Of a stretch of DNA of 64,000 bases, positions 10,434 to 22,900 are shown one piece after another (the first letter of the stretch is position 1; each line of letters opens with the position of its first letter). The translations under genes were made by a program, and so were the position numbers. This stretch comes from Gloeophyllum trabeum ATCC 11539. Lineage: Eukaryota > Basidiomycota > Agaricomycetes > Gloeophyllales > Gloeophyllaceae. The notes under the pieces are model-generated. The model was not told the DNA's origin. It made no database searches and worked only from the letters and a program-made list of their open reading frames with translations. The stretch is taken from the NCBI RefSeq assembly GCF_000344685.1, contig NW_006920422.1, forward strand, positions 208,477 to 272,476, given 5' to 3'.

Positions 10434-13400
10434 CTCTCCTCACGAGATACAGTGTAATTTTCGTGTCTTCAATTTAGAAGTATTGCCCGCGCGTATATAA
10501 AAGTGAAAGCAGAGTAGAGGTAGTTAGCAGAGGAGGAGGAGGCTGTAGGTGCCTGTTGGACGGTGTTGTATTTCGAAGCGTTGACGGGTCGCGAGTTGCC
10601 GAGATGTATTCTCGTGGCTACTGGGCGATCGGACAGCCACGCAAAGACCGCGTGGAAACAACTTGCCTGAAACTGTCAGCGGGATGCCGTCCGGGCCTTG
10701 CTTGGGATCGCAGCGGGCGGTGACCAGAGAGCGATGCAAGGGAAAGGGGGGAAAACACTACGTCGGCGCGCAGCGGTATGTTTTATCTTGCGTCTCTCAC
10801 CGGAACATCCGTGACGGCAGTCCCGAATTGTCGACAAAGATGCGCTCTGCATTCTAGTTCCTTTTGCGGAACAAGCAATTGACTTTGCAAGGATGACAAA
10901 GTTCACTTCTCCCTGCATGATAATCGGCATCACAAGACGGAAGGACGATCGGCTGGGATCTCTATCGGTACGCCGGAGGGGTGCCTTCCTTGCCTAGGGC
11001 CCCAGGCCGCTGAGTGACTGACCGCGTCCACGCTTAGGCTCGCTCACATAACGATGAATGTCCCTGATGTAACCAGCCTCGGCAGCATTCTTCAACGCAG
11101 TAGAGATGATTCATCTGCGGCATGTGCCTGAGGTGCAAGCATGCGACCGAAGCGCACAAGAATAGCCGTACTACTTGAGGTCCGTAAGTGCAGCATTGTA
11201 TTGTATCGAGTTTATCGATTGGCGTCATCCTGGAGCCTGCACTGATAAATGTACCGTTCTCTGTAATATCTGACTCAAACTTCACGTACAAAGCCATAGC
11301 TGCTTCACAGGAAGACCTCCAGTGACGAACGCGTGGCATGCATCTAGGAGATCTGCACCCCAACTCCGCGACACTCTCCCATAAGCCGTAATATTTCATT
11401 TAACACTCCAGCCTCCGATTCTCCCTGCAAAGTTACCACCACAGCACAAAGGCGCTGCCACCACGCTATCGACCGGACCCGAGGAACTGCACCCAGTGGC
11501 GGTATCTTTCATACAAACATCACGTACCTAGGGAGAGGGCCTCGAACAGCTCGCGCACTCAATCACCTCGGACGTCTTCTCGCATACGGTTCCTTACGTT
11601 GTGCTGACTGCTCAAAGTCAACCTTAGCCCAACTCTATCCCCCACTACCCCACGTTCCGAGGCGGCCGGGTGCTGGAGGCTATTAACAGCAGGCGCGTTG
11701 AACTCATGATCTTCTCGGCATCGGCACTTGCAGAAGTGGGTTTCCACCGGAGCGCGGTTCTGTAAAGCGCCGGCATAACATGTGGTTTTCCGCTGTGCGC
11801 CGGGGAAACGTCTGTCCCGACCACACACTGCGTCTGCACCCGAACATCTCATGGTTGCCCGCTGCAGCGGGTGTTTCCCTGGACCCTTGGCCTTGTATCT
11901 ACTCTCCTTGCTCGCTCTATCCGCGGTCCATTGGATAGAGCGGAATATCTTAGCTTCACGCGTTCTAACTCCCTCAGTCAAACAATACTTATGCTTGAGA
12001 GACACTGTGCCTTTTCTTCTTCCCACTGTAACCTGTGTCACGGACGCCTCTACTGTGTCTCTTTACGCCGCCGCCGCCTCCCCTTGCTCTGTTACCGTGA
12101 CTGAGCGTTAGATGGTGCGTAGCGTCAGCAGGTCTCGCCGCCTCGCTTGGATCCGGTGTTGGGAACGCTGCGTTTACGCACCGCTGTTGTGTTGGTTAAG
12201 ATCCCGGCTGTTCCATGTTCCTCGCCGTTCAGTAGCCTCGTGTAGCACTCTTCACTGGTGCGTTCTCCAGTTTCACCGAGGTCATCGCGGAAAAAGGCTA
12301 AAGCTCCGTTCTTGCGATAGTCGCCCGCCGTTGACCGTTCCTGTACCACTTATCAGGCCACACTCCGGCGGTTGTGCAGTCGTTCCAGCGGTGCTGGTAG
12401 ATGCTATGTATATCCGCGGAGTTTCGTTCATGGCGATCTTGCTACCTTCGGTTAGTCCTTGGCGGATAAGCCATGCGTACGAGACCCTGCTGCACGCATC
12501 ACGCAGAACTCTGGTCCGAATGATGTGCGGACACTCCCACTAGCAGCGCGATCCAGAGCAAGAGAGGCCAGAAATCGCCTCTTATCTCCATCGACTTCGA
12601 CGGGTTCTTATTGTTCATCTCAATCAGGAACAACTTTGACCCCCGCGGTACTAGATCGCGCTTGGCCACTTTATTGTATTCGCCACTCCTGTCCGCGCCA
12701 TCTAACGCTCCTATCGGTATCTTATCTGGACAAGGATCGACATTCCTCGCGACTAGCGACTTCGACTTGCCTGGCAATGGCAATCCTCTCCTGCGATCGT
12801 CGGCCGCAGGACTTTCCTCGGCGCCATCACATCACCAAGTGCGGGATGCGCTAACGCCAAAGCCAAAGGTAACGCCTACTGTCAACGGTCACAGAACGGA
12901 CGTCGCTGTTTGACGGGAAGTGTCATGGAGCATCGAGCTAGCGCGTTTCGGAAGGGAAGCCCAGTAATAGGCGTTGCGTTGCCCGATCCTGTTGGGCGCA
13001 CGAATCACTGCCATGCCTTTTTTCCCTTTCTTCTCCGTATGTCCGGCTCACGTGCGAGCCAGCCCTTTCTGAGATGCTCGGTTCAGAGAGGACAGGAATA
13101 ACTCGGGCAGGCAAGCGGGGCGACTGTAACCTACGCAGGTCGCCATGTCCCCGGTCGTTAGGCTCCTTCGTAGGGAATTCAGGAAGACAGGGTCATGAAT
13201 TCATATACTCAAGTTTGTCGTGACCGTCTACATCGCACGCCTCTTTCTTGCTGTTCGTAGCGTGCGAGCCCGAGAACGCGGAGGATCATCAACACCCTGC
13301 AGCTTGGTCTTGCTCCGGCCATCTGAGTACACACCGACAGCGAAGATGCGGATGTGATCGCCTCGTCATCTTCCGGGGTAATCGCAGGCTTTGTATCCGT

Positions 13401-14549
13401 CTTTCTTGTTCAAGTGAGTCAGTCACTCCGAATCTATGCCCCTGACTAACCCTAATATCGGGTCAGACACAACACGCGTCGGAATCTCCGCTTCATGTAT
13501 CTGGTAACTGACGTGAACAAACCAAGATTTCTCTTTAGATCATCTGCTGGTGTAGTTCCACTTCCAAGTCAGCTGCGTCTTTTGAGCTGCTTCGCCAGCG
13601 GTCTTTGACCCTAACCCTACGCCGTTGCCACAACAGGCCACGGTGGCGTGGGAACAGTTGACAGACCAACAATGATTTCGAGAATGTCTGGAAGAAGAGC
13701 CGCCGAACCTTGTGCGACGACTGTTCCATCTTCAAACAAACTAAGTACCCCTCTCTCTCTCCAACCGTGCCCGTTCCTGCCATATAAGCTTTCAAGGATA
13801 GAGGTGCATGAACGAAGCGACGTATGAGAGGGTGCGCTTGACTGTCACTGGCATGGTTAGCGTACGTCTAGACTCTAGACACCTGCGCGATGCCTCCGAT
13901 ATCTTAGTACACCGCAGATCACCTTAGCGAGCGCCCATGGCGATTACCGCTGCCACCAGGGCTACGGGCGCAATTTTTGGAGACGTTTCTGATTTCACTT
14001 CATGATGGAGAGATGTGAAGGTTGTCATGTTCGTTCCCAGCGGCCAGCTGTGGGTTGCCGACATTAATTGTTGAAAAGCGCATGTACGGCTTTGCAGCCC
14101 GTGGCACGTTCACGACTGTCTAGCCTCGTTATCTATATTCTTATTCTTCGTGGAGTCGTCATACATATAAGCCTTCTGCCTAAAATGCGAGAAACACTTG
14201 ATACTTGAAAATTCACAGAGAGTCGAAGTCGTAGCAAAGCCACCATACCACAGTGAAATTCTTCAGCGGCTTCCTTCCTTGCATGCACTACCAGGCCCTA
14301 CCAAGCATGTAGCGACACGACACCTGTATTCAACGAGTTCCAAGAAACTATATTCTCCGTAGATACGCCCCCCCTCCCCCCCAATCCTCTCACAAAACCC
14401 ACCCCTCCGCCTCTCCGCGCCCCGCCAAAACCAAACTGCACGTCCAAGCATCCACCCGCGCCTACCCTCGGCGCGCCCGGTCGATCGCGACGCAGGCGTA
14501 TACACGGGCGTCCATGAACTTGATAGCAAACTCCAACCATCCACCAAAC
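10434..14549. other. Gene desert upstream of the phosphodiesterase
   Basis: About 4.1 kb with no gene I can support. Open frames are short, overlap on both strands and contain no family motif. The part next to 10433 should include the phosphodiesterase promoter. Two nearby copies of CCCTAA-like text (13440 and 13607) are too short to be telomere-derived. The stretch could hold untranslated exons or a non-coding transcript, but nothing in the sequence shows it. Confidence 0.5.
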
Positions 14550-16948
14550 TCACGCGCCCAACCACCCCCTCCGCCCCATCGCCTCATACCCACCCCCGCC
14601 GCCGTTCCCTCCCCCACCCCCGCTCCCCGTATAATACCCCCCGCCGCCGCCGCCCTCCTCCCACCCCCGCCCCCGAGCGGGGTTGAGGAACCCCGAGAGC
14701 GACGGCCCGGGCGTGTACGACGAGAGCGACGGGTGGTCGAGGTTCGCGATCGACGGCGAGTGGGAGAGCTGCGCGAGCGAGACGGGCGTCGGGATCGTCA
14801 CGGGGCTCGCGGCGGGGAGGGCGAGGGGCGTGTGCGGGGAGGTGGTCGCGTACGTGTACGTATTCGGTAGGCCTGGGGGGAGGGGAGGGGGGGAGGGGGT
14901 GTGAATACGCGAATGTGGATGTGGATGTGGATGTGCGCAGAGGGGGCGTACCTTTTCCCGAGGGGTAGAGGATGTCGTCCGCGAGCGTGAGCTCCTCTCT
15001 CGAGCTCGCGTTCCACCGCTGGCTATGGCCGTGATTCTGACTGCTATGCGTCGACCGATAACTCTCCTCGACCACGTCCTCGTCCATATCCTCGAACGGA
15101 ATGAGGTCCTGTTCCTCGTCCTGCGGGTCGACCTCGCACACCCACCCGTCGACCTGTACCATCCATTCCTCAGTCACCAAATCGCGCATATACACTGCAA
15201 ACGCGAGAGCTCAACGCACCTGCCACTCCAACAGCACCGGCTCGTCCGCCAGCGGGCCCGCCTCGTCCTCGTAGCGCCACCCGCCGCCCTCGGGGTCGCC
15301 CCCGTCGCCCGCAAACTGCACGCCCCCAGACGTGACCGCGAACGGGTCCAGCCTGCACCGCGAGAAACCAAACAGTCAGCGTCTTCCTCATAAACACAGA
15401 AATGGGCGAGGCGATCTGTGCTTCCGCGGGCGGAAGGGGGTGATAGCCACAAAGGGTCCAGATATGATCGGGGATCATAGCAGGACCCAGGGCCCAACAG
15501 ACAGAAGAGAAGGCTCGACGAGGCGAGTAAGGCGCTATTAATACCCTCGCTCGTATGGCGCGACCTCCGACGAGATCGTAACGCGCCCGCGCCCGCGTCC
15601 GCATCCGTATAGTGTGCACGAGGAGAGAAACGGATAGCAGGAAGAAGGGAACCCGGCACGCACCGAAACACGCCCATCATCCTGCGCATCTCCTTGCTCG
15701 CCTGCGTCGCGCGGAGGGGGACGCTGCTCGCGGTGTTGTTGAGCGCGTAGATGCTCACGGGCGGGTCGAGGAACATGGGCTCGGCGTGCTGCGCCGACGA
15801 CGACGAGGACGACGACGCGGCGGGCTGCGCGGGCGCGGCGTGCGAGAACGCCTCGATGATGAAGCCGTCCTGCGGCTCCTTCTTCACCAGGGGCGGGCTG
15901 CGGGCGGGGGGCAGCGGGGGGAGGACGGGCAGCGGGGACGGCGGGAGCGCGTAGAGCGCCGCCCCCTGTGCGTAATGATGATTTTGCGCGTGCGTGCGCC
16001 CCGAGCTGCGCGCGCGGTACGGCGGGGACGGCGGCGGGAACGCGTACGGCGAGTTTGAGCCGGACGCGGCGGGCGGCGAGGGCGAGTGCGAGGGGGCGAA
16101 GGCGGCAGAGGAGAAGGAGGAGGCGCCGGCCCCACCGGCGGCTCCGTGGCCCAAAATAGTGCGCTGGGACGATTCGGGCAGGCCGAAGGCCATCGACGCC
16201 AGAGAGGCGTGCTGCTGGGACGAGGAGTGCAGATGCAGGGGCGAGTGCGCCTCGCCGGGGCCCAGGACGCGACTATAATGAGCGGCGCGCGCGGGGGGCT
16301 GGGGGCTCGCGGTGGGCGTCGAGCTGGTGGCGGCGGGCAGGGAAAATCGGTCATGGGCGTAATCACCGAAGCTGGGGCTGCCTGCCGCGGTGGGACTCAG
16401 CTGATGCGGATGCGACTGTATACAGCGCAGAATGATGGAAATCGCAACGCACCTCCGCCGTCTGCGAATGAAGGCGCAGCGCTGTTTGAGTTTGCGCCGG
16501 GCGAATTCGAGAGCGTGCCATGCGTAACTGCGTGGAGCGACGCGCTGGGGCCGTCGCCGGGCCCCGGCTCCGAGTACGGGCCCTGGCTGCTGTGGCTGCT
16601 CCAGGAATGGGTGCTCAGCGACGCGCTGGAGTTCAGGTAGCTGGACAGCGACGCGGGCGTGGGGTTGGTGGCCATCGAAGAGTGGCCGTAGGACGTGTCC
16701 GGGACGCGTTCGAGGCCGATGCTGCTGTTCCACTGGGACGCAAAGGACGTCGAAGACGACGCGGGGAAGGCCATCGGCGAGCCACGCGACGGCGGGTGGC
16801 CGGGCGAGCTCGCCTTGCTCGTGCTGCTGGTGGCGGCATTCGCGGCGAGCGGGGCGTGTGCGTGGGCGAGGTAGGTCGGGGCCGGGTGGTGCAGGAGCGC
16901 GCTGAGACGGCGGTCGGGGAGCATAGCGTAGGCGGCGGTGAGCGCCAT
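14550..16948 (-). CDS. Ser/Pro-rich protein of unknown function, possible nuclear regulator, ~623 aa
   Basis: Five minus-strand exons: 16948-16453, 16381-15664, 15352-15220, 15153-14952 and 14872-14550; all phases close to a 623-codon frame. I do not recognise the family. The N-terminal 400 residues are Ser/Pro/Ala-rich with a poly-Ser run. A sumoylation-type VKKEP occurs in exon 2. The best-ordered part spans exons 2-4: EMRRMMGVFRLDPFAV, then WRYEDEAGPL, LLEWQVDGWVCEVDP and an acidic DLIPFEDMDED. The C-terminus is Gly-rich (GGGGGGYY and similar). This composition, with long gene-free flanks, is common among fungal transcriptional regulators, but there is no DNA-binding domain I can name. Intron 2 (15663-15353) is unusually long at 311 bp and stays open in one frame, so an alternative C-terminus is possible. 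Confidence 0.65.
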
Positions 16949-19900
16949 GTGGCGGGTTCGAGCCGGGGACGAGGCAAACGCAGCGCCGGGCGACGGAAAG
17001 GAAGTGATATAGACAGATGCAGCCCGGGGGGACTTATACGAGCCCCGGCGCCAGGGGACGATCCCCCTCCCATGATCCAGCCTGATTACGCTCTGACACC
17101 TCCACCCCGCGAAATGAAGCGCGAACAACAGCTGCACCGCGCCCATCAGATTGCGGCCTGCAGACGAATCGGACAGCAGCCCGTCCGGCCACAGCACGCA
17201 CGCGCGCAGACACGGGCAAACAAACGCGGGAGGCTCGCCACGCCGACCCCAGCCGGCGGAGCAGGGCCATTAGTCACTAGTCACTCGTGCGCGAGGGTCT
17301 GCCTGTCTGCGTGACTTGTTCTGCGCCAGCCTTCGATGCGATGCGGTCGTCTGGCTTGGATAATGGCAACATGAATACACTCGCAGGGCGCCGCCGGGGC
17401 CTGCCCTTAGCTCATTGCAGCGCGCGCTGCGAATCCCCCGGACGTCCGCGGATCAGACGCGTCGGCCAATCACGCGCGCCAGCCTCAGGAGAACAAGCGC
17501 AGGGATCTGGGTCAACAGGTCAGTAGTCCACCTTTCGCCGCAAATATGAAACGTACTGGGCGCGGATCCGATCGAGAACGCCCATCTACTTCCGTCCGAA
17601 TGAATGCGTCCTGGCGTTTGACACCGAAGCCGACCAATGGCATCGCCCGAGCGTCCGTGATATGGAAATGGCCTCCCACGCGTTTGATGGGCTGGTATTC
17701 GCAAATTTGCGATGCTCTCCCTACCGCCGGCAGGAACAAGCGTCTGCATCAACGAATGCTGGCGCGTCCAGTGTCCCTCCCCGACAAAACACTGTTATCT
17801 CTCCTTGCCTACGTATCAAGCCCTCCGCGTAACGTATCTCAACCTCCACGTCCACGCGAAGCTTCTATCGAACGCTCTCTTACCCACGAGCTCTCACCGC
17901 CCGAGCATGAGCGCGGTCCTCCGCGGGGCACGCTGTCAACAATTAAGCTCAGCGCCCTTACCCCGAGCCAATGCACCCGGTCCATTGCGTTCAACTCGCC
18001 GGAACTAACCTACTTAGCGTCCGGTTCATCTCGACGTTTGAACACCGGCGCGAGCTAGGGGGCTGGCTAGTACGCACGCGAGCTTAATTAGAGTCTCACC
18101 AGCACCAGGCCATTAGCACACCCGACAGCCAACGTAACCTTATCCTCTGATTTCCGCACTGCACCCCCTTCGCGCGGGCACAATGCCGCTGGGACCCGTT
18201 GTGCGAGAGACGATCGTCGGGGGTCGCGGCGGGTGGCGTCGGCGCCCGTCCGCTGGATGCATGCCACGCGAACGTTCTGTCCGAGGCTGCCAACGTCGGC
18301 TCGCGCTTCTCCGGCTAGTGCTAGCTAGCCTCCCGGGCTCCGACGCCGACTGGGCTCGTACATAGCTTACCTGACACCGACCGGGCGAGGGACGTCTAGA
18401 CAGGGGGCACGGCTCGCCGGACCAGGCAGGGGGATGCTGCATGTTAGTAATAGTATTACGCGCTCGCATTCGCCGGCGCAGATCCAGCCACAGATCCCGG
18501 CGCCGCGAAACTGATTGGCGGGGGGCCACGAAGCGCAGGCTGCGCGCGTGAGGGACGGCCCTGCTGCGAGATTCGCCAGCCGGATCTTGCGAGACTACGC
18601 GCGAAGGCGAAGGCGAAGGCGGGGGATGGAATGTGTACTTACTGGCCCATGGCGTTCTCGAGGCGCCGCGTCGGACTGGGGCCAGGGGATCTCCTGCTTC
18701 CCCCGACTCGCAGCATGACATAGCTGGAGGGATGGCCTCGGGGAAGGGTTGCGCTCGCCCCATGGCGTCGACGTAAAGCCGCGTTGCAGACGGATCACAG
18801 GCCCTCGTGGAGGGAGATGAAGCCGGTATGCACTAGAGTATGGAGTGCGGAGGTACGCGTCGCAGGCCGTGTCTCCCCCGAGTAAGCAGTAAATTGATGA
18901 CCCGCGCCCAGAGTCGAAGCTTGCAGGCCGCGGACACGCTACGTAGAGTTCCGACGCGCAGAATCACCGTTGTGGCACCCCTTGGCTCCATGCAGCTGGC
19001 CCCAGGCATCCCGAGGAAGATGGCCTATACATCGAAGTCGCAGTGGATGCGCTGACAGAACGTGACACTAGCAGAATCGCATCATCGCGCTCGGTGATGT
19101 CGGGGTGGGTGATCGTCTGCCAGTGTTGTGCACTCGCCGGCCGGAGGAGGGTCCGGTTTCATTGTTTGGATGCGCATGACGTATACGGAGGGTGTTTTGG
19201 ATGTTATCTGATAGCTGGAAGATAAGTAGCCGGGTCACCGGGGGCTGACCAGTGGACTAGGCGTGACGAGGACTAGGATGAGCTCGGAAAAGCCTAGGAT
19301 TGGCATAGGGGGCAGATGGATTCAGGACCGCCGGCAGTCCATCTGGAGGGAGCACAAGTGGAAGCCATCGCTCCGAGACGGACACACAGCCAGTTCAGTA
19401 GTCACGAGGCCTAGCGAACCACGATCGGCACTCAGGCCGCGCTATCAGCACGAGATCCCGAGCAATTCATCCATCGCAGGGATTCAATATTCAACATTGG
19501 CGCCCGCGAGAGATCAGAAGTCAGAAGCGCATGTGGCTGAGAGCTGTCGGTGTCGTCGGGAGAGAAAAGCCCTGCTACTGGGAGTGACAGATTGATTTCG
19601 CACGATCCGAGGCCAGGACTTCGGTTGACCACCGCTGTGGCGTGACTGGCGCGCCAGTCTCGTCGCTTCGTATCCGCGTAGTTGCTTAACACAGTTCAAA
19701 GTAGACGCGTTCGGAGCGCATACGCGGAAGTAAAAGACATCAGAGAAGCATCACGGGAAATCCCGGGAGGTTCTGAATCGTCCTCTACGCTCCCACGCAT
19801 CCCCATTGGCCCCCTACATGTACGATCCAGGTCAGGGCGCCTAGCTTTTTTCTTTCCCGTGTTTACTGAGATTTGTGGCATCGTCGCGCCGTTACGGCGG

Positions 19901-22900
19901 ATCTCATCGGAATTGACAGCAGTTGCGCCTGTCACGGATGGTTGCTGTACGACATCGCCGACGGGAGTCAGGAACGCGTCCGGCTTCACAACGACAGCGA
20001 AGGCGGGGCTTCGGAGGCTCGGGGGTCGGCGTGACAGCCCTGACCAGTCGTTTCTGAGGTGAGGAGGGTGGCGCTGTAATGAGGTAGGCGGATCGAGCAT
20101 TAATTGGTGGGGAACAAAGTCTTCCTGAACGTTTACTTTGGTCGTATGGAAAAGTTTATTGACAAATAACGCGTATCATCTTGCGTAGCTTGGGAAGGGA
20201 ATTGAAGAGGTGCGGCGTACTACCGCACGTGCGTCAGTAAGTCGTCGTCGCAACAGATATCCTTTTATTTCTGATTTTTCTAGTGCGCAGTCTGAGCGTC
20301 TGCTAGTGGATAAAATGGCTCTACGAGATCACTGGAGGGACGTCCCTCACATGGAATATCACCTTTAAACCGAGAGCAAGTTTATGACACGGCTATGGCC
20401 AATTATATCAAAAAGTCCGGGATAGCACCATAATTCGCAGCGCTCATCCGAGCCAGCCATCGATTGTAAGGTGTCAAATTGACGACCATTCATCTAGGAC
20501 TTATCAGATAAGCCGCAACAGATCCCTCCCCAACTTCGTGTTGGGCAGAATCAGATCGAGCTCAGCATTGACAGCCCACCATTCACTCCGAAGACCCAGA
20601 GGTGCAAACGTAAGCAACATGGCCGAGCAGCCCTCCTCATTTGTCCTTCGATGCTTATTTCTTTGAAATTGTCTCGTCGTCGAGCGTCGTGCCGAGGAGG
20701 CGAGGTTGCTAGGAGGGCCCATGCACCGGAGGTAGCAGTGACTGCCGACGACCTCGAGTTGCGAATTTTACTCGATAGCGTGCGCCTCGACTTCCTCGCT
20801 TCCATGTTTCACATTCCCGGCTGCGCCGCTGAAATTCGATGGGGCGGCATTCATTTCCCCCAGGCCACAAGCTTCGTGCGTGGGGCCTATTGTTCGTGAT
20901 CCCCGGAGCATGCCCCATACGCCGAAACATTGCTGAATCATGTAGTGTCTATCGCCCGGGTTCCGGCCTAGCGGCCAGGCCGACCGGGTCTACTAAACCT
21001 CCCTTGTGGCAAGTGTGTGTGGAGGCATCACATGTGTATCTGTTATCCACTATACTACTGACACCCTCGGTGCCGTGTGCTGTTAGACCGTATCACTCCA
21101 CACGTGTCGCCGCAGGGAGCACCACCAAACCTTGTAGCCGCGTTTGGTATGCTTTGATGCTCCGTTACGTGCGCTCCCCAGAGGTGCGTCTTCTCAGTGT
21201 CATCTCATGGGAACTTTCGACATCTGGAGCTTATTGCCCCTCCTCGCCGCCGCCGCCGGTTCTCTGTTCATCTCTAGGACCGATGAACAAAGATGACCAT
21301 CAAGCATGGCCGCTCCAGTGTCGTTGCGTGAACGTTCTCCAGGATCCAGATGATATGCCCGTGCAGTCAACTTCATTGACCTGCATCATGATCTTCGTGT
21401 AGCGCGCCTCTAATGAAGAAATCTGTCCATGCCTTACCCGGACTTGTCCACCCCGGCACCGATATCCGGAGACCTCGGCGCCCATGCCTCCATCGTCTCG
21501 CCAATATCCGCTGTAATATCGTCCTCACTTCGGTCGACATCCCACCTGCCCGTTGTCTGTGTCTCTGGCGAATTTCTCTGCTTGGCTGCCGTGGCCACTT
21601 CGACCTGTGATTTTTGATAGGATTCGCCCCTCAATACCACTGTCCTCCACCAAATTGCTGGACACGTCGAGCAACACGAGCCAGGTTTCTCAGCCCCTGG
21701 AACGCGCCATACAACTGCGGGAGTCTGGACCAAGCGCGGGGGACCATTCGTCTACACCAAGGCACCACCCGCTGTTGGAGCTACGGCGAGCTCCCTGGAC
21801 CGACGGCAAATGGCGAATCTTGTTGTATCGAACCTAAGCTTACTTGACCTCTCCCGGAATTTGTCGAAGAGAATTTTCATCGGCCGACAATACAAAGGTC
21901 GTTCCATCGGAATGGTCCTTCTGGCCATGTGATTAGTGATCTTTTTTTTCATTGTAGGAGCCGCTAATGTGGGCTACTGCGCCGGTTCCGCTGCTACCCA
22001 TTCTGATCATACCGTGGTCCGTGTTTCTGTCGGGTTCAGAATATTATGCTGACGCTGTGCCGATATGAATGCTGGACGCTCCGGCTCGAACCCGAAGGTG
22101 GCAGCTGAAATTGACAATACGTCTGCAAGCGCTGGAATATTGATACCACAGTATTTCGCCTCTGTTCCCTCTATCCCGTCTATAATCCTGCGCCTGTTCA
22201 GCCTGTCCACCTCAACGAAAGCAACATCACTCTCTTCTGGCCGCGAGCATCACTCTGACCTGCCTGTGGCTTAGGACCGCCAATTCTCGGCAGTTCTTTT
22301 CCCCATGGCCCAATTTTTGTTAAGACGAGGCCAGCCGCTGCCAAATACTCCAGTCTGTCGGCAGGGTTGATGTCTCTGCGTATCGCAAGGATTCCCAAGG
22401 ATTATATGTGTCCAAGCAATGTCTACAGTTCAACCATGTTAGTCGCGATGTTTTTCCAGCGTCGCCTGCGGATCGCCCATTTTATGGATTCCCTGGGGCT
22501 ATCATGGGCGACTTCTTTTCCTGTTGTAAGTCTCGATCATCAACCCTGCAGGCCGCGCATGTTGTGTGCTTCCACTTTCCCCATGTAACGACACCGCTGA
22601 CTTAAGTTAGTATATTTCGTTATCCTAGGTGGGCCGTGGAGAGATCCGCTGGAGAACTTCTCCTCTCAAGCCGTGATTGTTTTCTGATCCAGCTTTATCA
22701 CTGAACGAGTTAGGGCAGCGTTATGGCCCACCCAATGATGCATTTGAGGGAGACAAGCTGAGGCTGTCGCGAAGAGAACCTCGAGCACCTGCTAGATTTT
22801 CGTGCCTGGAAGCTACTCGGTGGTAGGGCGTACAATTACCTCCGTTTGAACGTGCGTCGAATTTTATCCTTCAATTCCCCGGTGAGCCTCTACCCCTGTA

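Noticed and set aside
11034..12543. Several 100-160 codon frames on both strands as genes
   Set aside because: They overlap each other, lack family motifs and consistent splice signals, and look like chance frames in GC-rich DNA.
13607..13620. CCCTAACCCTA as telomere repeat
   Set aside because: Only two units, no tandem array around it.
15174..16733. 519-codon uninterrupted leftward frame as one exon
   Set aside because: It reads through two introns in wrong frames; the spliced model keeps a coherent core and phase in all five exons.
18140..18763. 207-codon leftward frame as a gene
   Set aside because: Arg/Pro/Ser-rich translation of GC-rich DNA with no motif; no supporting neighbours or splice pattern.
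21434..22400. Acidic and hydrophobic frames near a good acceptor as a hidden gene
   Set aside because: I could not join them in phase or match any family, so the evidence is too weak to call.
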